This document shows positions 1 through 4,944 of a stretch of DNA of 5,872 nucleotides, piece after piece (the stretch's first letter is position 1; every line of letters starts with the position of its first letter). Origin of the DNA: Falsiroseomonas sp044348345 (GTDB lineage Bacteria > Pseudomonadota > Alphaproteobacteria > Acetobacterales > Acetobacteraceae). The stretch spans positions 1 to 5,872 of the forward strand of contig JBIKSZ010000227.1 in assembly GCA_044348345.1 (NCBI GenBank). The letters run 5' to 3'. The position numbers and the translations under genes were made by a program. The notes beneath the pieces are model-generated. The model worked only from the letters and a program-made list of their open reading frames with translations. It ran no database searches and was not told where the DNA came from.

Positions 1-1
1 G

Positions 2-1102
2 ATGGGCGCGGGCGCCTTCATCATGGCCGAGGTGCTGGGCATGCCCTACACCGAGATCGCACTCGCCGGCCTGATCCCGGCACTACTGTTCTACATCGCC
101 AACTACATCCATTGCGACCTGAACGCCCGCAAGGCCGGCATCCGCGGGCTGCGGCGCGACGAGCTGCCGCGCTGGGTGGATATCGCGCGGCGCTCCTACA
201 TGGCCGCCCCCCTGGTGCTGCTGATCGTCGTGCTGCTGTCGGGCTATTCGCCCTTCCGCGCGGCGGCGATCGGTATCGCCGCGACCATCGTCATCATGCT
301 CGGCACCGCGCTGGTGCATCGCATGGCACTGCAGGGCCAGTCGCTGCCCGGCGCCGTCGCCGGCGCCGTTGCCGAGACGCTGGTGGCGATCGAGCGCGCG
401 CTGGCCGGATCCGCGAAGGAAGTGATGCAGCTTATCGCGGTCTGTGCTGCGGCCGGGATCGTGGCGGGCGTCATCGGGCTGACGGGCGTCGGCGGGCGCT
501 TCGCGACCATGCTGCTCGACATCGCCGGCACCTCCGTCTTCTTGGCGATGATCTTCACCATGGTGGTGGCGATCATCCTCGGGATGGGCGTGCCGACGAC
601 GGCGGCCTATGCGATCGCGGCCGCGGTTGTCGCGCCGGGGCTGATCCGCATCGGCGTGGAGCCGCTGGTGGCGCATATGTTCATCTTCTACTTCGCCATC
701 CTCTCGGCCATCACGCCGCCGGTCGCGCTGGCCTCCTTCGCCGCGGCCTCCATGGCGGGCGCCGATATGTGGAAGACCAGCATGGTCGCGGTGAAGCTGG
801 GCCTGGCCACCTTCATCGTCCCCTTCATGTTCTGGCTCTCGCCGGCGCTGCTGGCGCAGGGCGAGGTCGCGGTCATCCTGCAGGCCTTCGCCTCGGCGGC
901 CTTCGGCGTCTTCCTGCTGGCCTGCGCGACCGAAGGCTGGATGCTGAATGGTCGCCTCGCTTTGCCGCTGCGCCTTGTTTCGGGCGTCGCGGGGATCATG
1001 CTGATGATCCCGGAGGCCTGGACCGATCTCGGCGGGCTTGTGCTCGGCCTCGGGCTCATGGTCTGGCAGTGGCGCGCCTTCCCGCGGGAGCGCGCGGCGT
1101 GA
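2..1102 (+). CDS. TRAP transporter fused permease, C-terminal part (partial at left edge)
   Basis: This is the C-terminal 366 residues of an inner-membrane permease of the tripartite ATP-independent periplasmic (TRAP) family, which drives uptake of small solutes, usually organic acids, with an ion gradient and a periplasmic binding protein. The sequence is almost wholly hydrophobic helices. The conserved GMGVPTTAAY motif (about residues 194-203) and the following segment with AITPPVALASFAAAS (about 236-250) are typical of the DctM-like large subunit in fused TAXI-type TRAP permeases. The last 80 residues are further membrane helices, like the C-terminal extension common in fused permeases. 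Fused proteins usually have 600-850 residues, so the ATG at position 2 is internal and the true start lies outside the window. The stop codon overlaps the mtnB start by 4 nt, implying co-transcription and translational coupling. The binding protein is not in the window. The substrate is unknown. Confidence 0.9.
   Translation: MGAGAFIMAEVLGMPYTEIALAGLIPALLFYIANYIHCDLNARKAGIRGLRRDELPRWVDIARRSYMAAPLVLLIVVLLSGYSPFRAAAIGIAATIVIMLGTALVHRMALQGQSLPGAVAGAVAETLVAIERALAGSAKEVMQLIAVCAAAGIVAGVIGLTGVGGRFATMLLDIAGTSVFLAMIFTMVVAIILGMGVPTTAAYAIAAAVVAPGLIRIGVEPLVAHMFIFYFAILSAITPPVALASFAAASMAGADMWKTSMVAVKLGLATFIVPFMFWLSPALLAQGEVAVILQAFASAAFGVFLLACATEGWMLNGRLALPLRLVSGVAGIMLMIPEAWTDLGGLVLGLGLMVWQWRAFPRERAA
1086..1090 (+). 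promoter_or_regulatory. Ribosome binding site of mtnB
   Basis: GGGAG lies 8 nt before the GTG at 1099 and inside the end of the permease gene. It supports the GTG start that overlaps the permease stop codon. Confidence 0.5.
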
Positions 1103-1713
1103 GCCTTCCGCCCGCCATCGCCGAGGCCATCGTCGCCGCGGGCCGGCGGCTCGACGCGCTCGGGCTGGTGCCGGCGACGGCGGGGAATTTCTCGATCCGG
1201 CTGGATGCGCGCCGGCTCGCCGTCACGGTGTCCGGCCGGCACAAGGGCTTCCTCACGCCCGATGACGTCATGGTGGTGGATCTCGATGGCCGCGCGGAGG
1301 ACCCCGCCAAGCGCTCAAGCGCGGAGACGCTGCTCCATTGCGGCATCTACCGCCGCTTCCCGGAGGCCGGCGCGATCCTGCATGGCCATTCCATCGCGAA
1401 CACGGTGCTGTCGCGCCGGGCGGGGAACGCCCTGCGGCTGGCCGGCTACGAGCTGCTGAAGGCCTTCCCAGGCCTGCCCACCCATGACGCCGCGGTGACG
1501 TTGCCGGTCGTGCCGAACGACCAGGACATCGCCCGGATGCAGCGCGGGCTGGATGCGCTCTGGGATGGCATATCTGATATTCCGCCTGGATATTTGATCG
1601 CAGGCCACGGATCCTATGTATGGGCCGCCGACATGCCGGGGGCCCTGATGCGCATGGAAGCCCTGGAATTCATGCTGGCCTGCGAGATGGAAGAGAGGAG
1701 GCTGGGACAATGA
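1099..1713 (+). CDS. mtnB: Methylthioribulose-1-phosphate dehydratase (class II aldolase family)
   Basis: This cytosolic zinc enzyme dehydrates 5-methylthioribulose-1-phosphate to 2,3-diketo-5-methylthiopentyl-1-phosphate in methionine salvage. The 204-residue product has the usual MtnB length and the class II aldolase/adducin fold signatures: TAGNFSIR (28-34 region), SGRHKGFLTPDD (45-56), SSAETLLH (73-80), HGHS with zinc ligands H95 and H97, GYELLKA with the likely catalytic E118, NDQDI (140-144), and GHGSYVW with third zinc ligand H170. EALEF near residue 187 is also typical. The start is GTG at 1099, in a GTGA overlap with the permease stop; an upstream extension of this frame is just a shadow of the permease gene. 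The neighbours mtnD and mtnC separate it from sugar-phosphate aldolases of the same superfamily. Codons 158-174 are unusually AT-rich (see the findings). The family and function are a confident call; activity is inferred from similarity and context. Confidence 0.92.
   Translation: MSLPPAIAEAIVAAGRRLDALGLVPATAGNFSIRLDARRLAVTVSGRHKGFLTPDDVMVVDLDGRAEDPAKRSSAETLLHCGIYRRFPEAGAILHGHSIANTVLSRRAGNALRLAGYELLKAFPGLPTHDAAVTLPVVPNDQDIARMQRGLDALWDGISDIPPGYLIAGHGSYVWAADMPGALMRMEALEFMLACEMEERRLGQ
1696..1701 (+). promoter_or_regulatory. Strong ribosome binding site of mtnD
   Basis: AGGAGG, a consensus Shine-Dalgarno sequence, lies 8 nt before the ATG at 1710 and inside the last codons of mtnB. It fixes the mtnD start at 1710 rather than at an in-frame codon 90 nt upstream. 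Confidence 0.8.
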
Positions 1714-2246
1714 GCCGCCTGACCGTGTGGGACGCCGACAAGAACACGCAGCTCCTGGTCACCGAGGACCCGGATCGCATCGGCGCCGAGCTGAAGGCGA
1801 TCGGCGTGCGCTTCGAACGCTGGCCGCTCGCCGACATCCCCGCCGATGCCGAGGCCGATGCGATCCTCGCCGCCTATCGCCCGCATCTCGATGCCTTCCT
1901 GGCCTCGACCGGTGCGGGCACGGCGGATGTCATCAAGCTGACGCCCGACCATCCGATGAAGGATGCGCTGCGCACGAAGTTCCTCTCCGAGCACACGCAC
2001 ACCGAAGACGAGGTGCGCTTCTTCCACAGCGGCACCGGGAATTTCGTGCTGCACATGGATGGAAAGGTCTTCGACGCGCATTGCGGCGCGGGCGACCTGA
2101 TCAGCGTGCCGGCCAATTCGAAGCACTGGTTCGACGCGGGCGACGCGCCGAATTTCGCGGTGGTGCGCGTCTTCACCGACACCACCGGCTGGACGCCGCA
2201 CTACACCGGCACAGACATGGCCGACCGCTTCCCGGCGCATACGTGA
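1710..2246 (+). CDS. mtnD: Acireductone dioxygenase (ARD)
   Basis: This cytosolic cupin metalloenzyme oxidises 1,2-dihydroxy-3-keto-5-methylthiopentene. With Fe(II) it yields formate and 2-oxo-4-methylthiobutanoate, the direct precursor of methionine; with Ni(II) the family can instead make methylthiopropionate, CO and formate. The 178-residue product has the family's usual length. The metal ligands are visible as the HxHxxxE triad H95, H97 and E101, followed by H139 in the NSKHWFDAG segment; each is one residue from the ligand numbering of the Klebsiella enzyme (96, 98, 102, 140). The conserved RFFHSG and GDLISVPA segments are present. The start is the ATG at 1710, in an ATGA overlap with the mtnB stop and behind a consensus ribosome binding site, so mtnB and mtnD are almost certainly translationally coupled. 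The metal bound in this host cannot be told from sequence. Confidence 0.95.
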   Translation: MSRLTVWDADKNTQLLVTEDPDRIGAELKAIGVRFERWPLADIPADAEADAILAAYRPHLDAFLASTGAGTADVIKLTPDHPMKDALRTKFLSEHTHTEDEVRFFHSGTGNFVLHMDGKVFDAHCGAGDLISVPANSKHWFDAGDAPNFAVVRVFTDTTGWTPHYTGTDMADRFPAHT

Positions 2247-2256
2247 TGCCTCAGAC

Positions 2257-2274
2257 GCCGGCGCGGCCTCCGGC
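2257..2274 (+). other. Weak stem-loop after mtnD
   Basis: Arms GCCGG and CCGGC enclose an 8-nt loop, beginning 10 nt after the mtnD stop. No T-run follows. Such short GC repeats are common at this base composition, so a role in ending the mtnD transcript is only a possibility. Confidence 0.2.
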
Positions 2275-2330
2275 TGCTAGGCTTGCGCGCAGGCCGCGGC
2301 GGCGCCTGGCGGAACGGGCGGTTTGTGCGC

Positions 2331-2348
2331 GGGCTGCATTCGCAGCCT
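2331..2348 (+). promoter_or_regulatory. Stem-loop in the mtnD-mtnC gap, upstream of mtnC
   Basis: GGCTGC and GCAGCC pair perfectly around a 4-nt ATTC loop, with one further G-U pair at the base. The structure ends 22 nt before the mtnC GTG start. It sits where a leader structure or attenuator would lie, but no T-run follows and no partner sequence is evident. It may only hold the leader folded or stabilise the 5' end of an mtnC mRNA. The rest of the 124-nt gap shows no convincing promoter or gene. Confidence 0.3.
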
Positions 2349-2370
2349 CGGCCCGCTTCGCGTGCCGCCT

Positions 2371-3063
2371 GTGACGATTTCCACGGTCCTGACCGACATC
2401 GAAGGCACGACCAGCGCCATCGCCTTCGTGAAGGAGACGCTGTTCCCCTTCGCGGCCGCGGCGCTGGACAGTTTCCTCGACACGCGGGGCGATGACCCGC
2501 AGGTGCAGGCGGTGCTGGCCGAGGTGCCGGGGCCGGATCGGCGCGCGACGCTACGCGCCTGGATGGCTGAGGATGCGAAGGCGACGCCGCTCAAGACGCT
2601 GCAGGGCATGATCTGGCGCGCGGGTTTTGAGGATGGCCGCTTGAAGGGCCATCTCTGGCCCGACGTGCCCGCCTGCCTGCGCGCCTGGGCCGAGGCGGGG
2701 ACCGCGCTTGCGGTCTATTCCTCAGGCTCGGTGGAGGCGCAGCGGCTGATGTTCCGCCATTCGCTGGCCGGCGACCTCGAGCCGCTGTTCCGCGCCTTCT
2801 TCGACACAAAAATCGGCGCCAAGCGCGATGCGGCCTCCTATGCCGCGATCGCCGCCGACCTGGCCTGCCCGCCGGGCGAGATCCTGTTCCTCTCCGACGT
2901 CGCGGAGGAGTTGGACGCGGCCGCGCAGCAGGGGCTGCAGACCTGCCAGCTGGTCCGCGCGGCCGACGGCACGCAGCCCTGCGGCCGGCACGCGGTGGCC
3001 GCGGATTTCCCCGCCGTCGCGCAGCGCTTCGGCCTGCCCCAACCGGGCCGCGCCGCGGGGTGA
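2371..3063 (+). CDS. mtnC: Enolase-phosphatase E1 / acireductone synthase (HAD family)
   Basis: This bifunctional cytosolic HAD enzyme enolises 2,3-diketo-5-methylthiopentyl-1-phosphate and removes the phosphate, giving the acireductone used by MtnD. The 230-residue product shows every HAD motif in its E1-specific form: motif I DIEGTT (D9, E11), motif II YSSGS (116-120), the motif III lysine in DTKIGAK (about K151), and motif IV FLSDVAEELDAA (about 173-184, acidic D176). The E1-type motif spacing separates it from generic HAD phosphatases. The start is a judgement: GTG 2371 places DIEGTT 8 residues from the N-terminus, as in relatives. GTG 2362 and TTG 2323 are in frame but would add residues with no family match. 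None has a good purine-rich ribosome binding site. A 124-nt gap separates it from mtnD, so it may be co-transcribed or have its own promoter. Confidence 0.93.
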   Translation: MTISTVLTDIEGTTSAIAFVKETLFPFAAAALDSFLDTRGDDPQVQAVLAEVPGPDRRATLRAWMAEDAKATPLKTLQGMIWRAGFEDGRLKGHLWPDVPACLRAWAEAGTALAVYSSGSVEAQRLMFRHSLAGDLEPLFRAFFDTKIGAKRDAASYAAIAADLACPPGEILFLSDVAEELDAAAQQGLQTCQLVRAADGTQPCGRHAVAADFPAVAQRFGLPQPGRAAG

Positions 3064-3069
3064 CAAGGC

Positions 3070-3082
3070 CCTGCGGGGCAGG
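3070..3082 (+). other. Small hairpin after mtnC
   Basis: CCTGC and GCAGG pair around a GGG loop 6 nt after the mtnC stop codon. There is no T-run, and the corA start is only 55 nt past mtnC, so this is at best a weak terminator or mRNA 3'-end structure. Confidence 0.2.
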
Positions 3083-3105
3083 CTAGATGCCGACGACCGC
3101 TTGGC

Positions 3106-3111
3106 GGGAGG
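3106..3111 (+). promoter_or_regulatory. Ribosome binding site of corA
   Basis: GGGAGG lies 7 nt before the ATG at 3119. It decides the start in favour of 3119 over in-frame codons further upstream that lie inside mtnC. Confidence 0.7.
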
Positions 3112-3118
3112 CTCCGCG

Positions 3119-4102
3119 ATGCTGACATCCTACACCCTCGCCGAGGGGCGGATCGTTGTTCGCGACGGCCTGCTGCCGCCTGAGGACCTCGCGCGCGCCG
3201 TCTGGATCGACCTGCTGAACCCGACGCCGGAGGAAGAGCGCGCGGTGCAGACCGCGCTCCGGCTCGAAGTCCCGACCCGCGAGGAGATGGAGGAGATCGA
3301 AAGCTCCTCCCGTCTCTACCGCGAGGACGAGGTGCTGTTCCTCACGGCCAACTTCCTGTTCGGCGCGGATGGGCCGGAATACGGCTCGACGCCGATCACC
3401 TTCGTGCTCGCCCCGCAGGCGCTGGTCACGGTGCGCTACCAGACCCCGAAGGCCTTCGCCGTTTTCGCGCTGCGCTGCCAGAAGACGCCGTCGCTGGTCG
3501 CCTCCCCCGACGGCGTCATGCTGCACCTGTTCGAACAGATCGTGGACCGGCTGGCCGACATCCTGGAGCGCGTCGGCGCGGATATGGACCGCACCTCCTC
3601 GGCTGCCTTCCGCAGCGCACGGGCCAAGGTGAAGGCCGACAAGCGCGGCGCCGATTTGCGCGAGGCGCTGCTGACCTTGGGCCAGGTGGGCGAGGTGACG
3701 ACGCGTGCGTCGGAGACGCTGCTTGGCCTGTCGCGCATCCTGACTTTCGTCGGCGCGGAGAAGGCCACCGCCGTCCGCAAGGAGAACCAGAGCCTCATCA
3801 AGACGCTGGTGCGCGACGTGCGCAGCCTCGTGGATCATGCGGGCGTGCTGAACGGCAAGGCGAACTTCCTGCTGGACGCCGTGCTCGGCATCATCAACGT
3901 TGAGCAGACGAACATCATCAAGACCTTCACTGTGGCCTCCGTCGCGCTGATGCCGCCGACCCTGATCGCCAGCATCTACGGCATGAACTTCCAGTTCATG
4001 CCGGAGCTGGCGCAGCCCTGGGGCTATCCCTTCGCGCTGGCGTTGATGGCGGTCTCGGCCTTGCTGCCCATCCTCTATTTCAAGCGGAAGGGCTGGCTCT
4101 GA
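3119..4102 (+). CDS. corA: CorA family magnesium/divalent-metal transporter
   Basis: This inner-membrane channel forms pentamers and admits Mg2+ (in some relatives Co2+, Ni2+ or Zn2+) down the electrochemical gradient. The 327-residue product has the CorA layout: an acidic N-terminal cytoplasmic domain (EEMEEIESSSRLY at about 55-67), a long helical region (about 130-265) and two C-terminal membrane helices (about 268-286 and 302-320). The signature YGMNF lies at 287-291, followed by the periplasmic MPEL (294-297) of the canonical loop. The C-terminus is basic (KRKGWL), as expected for the cytoplasmic tail. The start is fixed by the GGGAGG site and the absence of a family match upstream. The stop overlaps the next gene's CTG by 4 nt. 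No Mg2+-responsive leader is evident in the 55 nt before it. The family is certain; ion preference cannot be read from sequence, and metal supply to MtnD is only a loose link. Confidence 0.95.
   Translation: MLTSYTLAEGRIVVRDGLLPPEDLARAVWIDLLNPTPEEERAVQTALRLEVPTREEMEEIESSSRLYREDEVLFLTANFLFGADGPEYGSTPITFVLAPQALVTVRYQTPKAFAVFALRCQKTPSLVASPDGVMLHLFEQIVDRLADILERVGADMDRTSSAAFRSARAKVKADKRGADLREALLTLGQVGEVTTRASETLLGLSRILTFVGAEKATAVRKENQSLIKTLVRDVRSLVDHAGVLNGKANFLLDAVLGIINVEQTNIIKTFTVASVALMPPTLIASIYGMNFQFMPELAQPWGYPFALALMAVSALLPILYFKRKGWL
4086..4092 (+). promoter_or_regulatory. Ribosome binding site for a CTG start
   Basis: GGAAGGG, within the last codons of corA, lies 6 nt before the CTG at 4099. 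Its position supports translation of the downstream gene from that CTG, because the next possible start (TTG 4135) has no comparable site in front of it. Confidence 0.5.
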
Positions 4103-4806
4103 GACCACAGGCGGCCTTCCTCGCTGCCCTGCTGTTGCCGGCCGGCGCGCTGGCGCAGCTGCCGGCGCCAGCCCCCCTGGGCACCGCCTGCCCCGCGCGC
4201 GGCACGCCCGTGATCAGCGTCGAATTGGTGGACCCGGAGCCGCGGATTCTGCCGCAACTGCCGGCCCGGCAACTCCGCACCGAAGCGGGTGGACATGCCG
4301 ATGGCGCCTTCCCGCATCACCTCGGCCTCACCACCTCGCATGTCGAGTGGCGGAGTGAGATCACGGTGCGCGCCCAGGCCGGCGGCCCGGGCAGCCCGGT
4401 CTGCGCCGTGCCGGCGGAGCTGCGCATCCGCCTTATCCATGCCGAGCACGGCATCCGCCTGGCGCGCGAATTGCCGCCGGGGGGGTGCCTGGCGGCCGAG
4501 GTACTGGCGCATGAACGCCGCCATGCGGAGGTGAACCGCCGCACCCTGCGGGAGACGGCGAATGAGCTGCGCGGCCTCGTGCGCGGCTGGGCGCAGCGCG
4601 CCGAGACTCGTGCGCCGGACATCAACGCCGCCGCCGTCGCCCTGCAGCAGGAGCTGGCGCAGGTGATGGAACCCACGCTTGAGCGGCTTCGCCTGGCGCG
4701 GGAGGCAGGGCATGCGGCGATCGACACGGCCGAAGAATACCGCCGCCTGAGCCGCGTCTGCCCCGAGGATCAGCGCCGCCTGCGCCAGTCGCTGGGCCGC
4801 GGATAG
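4099..4806 (+). CDS. Predicted secreted protein with HERRH (HExxH) motif, function unknown
   Basis: I do not recognise this family with confidence. Read from CTG 4099 the product has 235 residues and a textbook signal peptide: basic start (RPQ), a hydrophobic core AAFLAALLLP and an ALA cleavage site at residues 17-19, giving a mature chain beginning QLPAPAP. The mature part has four cysteines (residues 31, 102, 130 and 221), which could form two disulfides in the periplasm. HERRH at 138-142 matches the HExxH zinc-binding pattern of metallopeptidases; the strand-rich first half followed by a cysteine and then HExxH loosely recalls DUF922-type predicted proteases. The C-terminal third is charged helix rich in Arg and Glu. 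No ATG or GTG is in frame nearby; TTG 4135 would remove most of the signal peptide. Its CTGA overlap with corA suggests co-transcription. Enzymatic activity is unproven. Confidence 0.75.
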   Translation: MRPQAAFLAALLLPAGALAQLPAPAPLGTACPARGTPVISVELVDPEPRILPQLPARQLRTEAGGHADGAFPHHLGLTTSHVEWRSEITVRAQAGGPGSPVCAVPAELRIRLIHAEHGIRLARELPPGGCLAAEVLAHERRHAEVNRRTLRETANELRGLVRGWAQRAETRAPDINAAAVALQQELAQVMEPTLERLRLAREAGHAAIDTAEEYRRLSRVCPEDQRRLRQSLGRG

Positions 4807-4821
4807 GCGAAGCGGCGCGCG

Positions 4822-4842
4822 GATGCCCTGCAAATGGGCATC
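4822..4842 (+). terminator. Possible factor-assisted terminator hairpin after the HERRH gene
   Basis: Perfect 7-nt arms GATGCCC and GGGCATC flank a 7-nt loop, beginning 15 nt after the stop codon. There is no T-run, so it is not a classic intrinsic terminator. It could stabilise the mRNA 3' end or pause polymerase at the end of the corA unit. Confidence 0.35.
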
Positions 4843-4879
4843 GGCGTCAGGACCATGGCTTGTAGCCTCCGCCCGTGGA

Positions 4880-4944
4880 TTGACCGCCCCCCGCGCCCGG
4901 GGTTCCTTCGCCCGATCAAGCCCCCCCAGCCCTGAGGCCCCCCT
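4880..4944 (+). promoter_or_regulatory. C-rich leader before the amidase gene, with a possible promoter element
   Basis: These 65 nt contain 35 C and 15 G, including C-runs at 4887-4892, 4921-4927 and 4938-4943. TTGACC at 4880-4885 resembles a -35 box, but no good -10 follows at 16-18 nt, so a promoter is weakly supported. The C excess over G would suit an RNA bound by Rho. The Shine-Dalgarno sequence GAGG (4934-4937) sits 7 nt before the ATG. Confidence 0.25.
4934..4937 (+). promoter_or_regulatory. Ribosome binding site of the amidase gene
   Basis: GAGG lies 7 nt before ATG 4945, overlapping an in-frame TGA at 4933-4935 that rules out any start further upstream. The spacer is mostly a run of six C. 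Confidence 0.55.

Noticed and set aside
112..1098. Upstream extension of the mtnB frame across the permease gene.
   Set aside because: Its sequence is Arg/Gly/His-rich shadow of the permease in another frame; the class II aldolase match begins only after GTG 1099.
2323..2370. Longer mtnC N-terminus from TTG 2323.
   Set aside because: The additional residues have no family match, and TTG lacks a ribosome site; GTG 2371 gives the normal spacing to DIEGTT.
3083..4108. 341-residue minus-strand open frame over corA.
   Set aside because: The plus-strand frame carries the CorA YGMNF motif; the antisense product has no family resemblance and biased composition.
4834..4935. 33-codon open frame just upstream of the amidase, ending at TGA 4933.
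   Set aside because: It has no ribosome site, overlaps the hairpin, and its Pro/Arg-rich product looks like translated non-coding GC-rich sequence.
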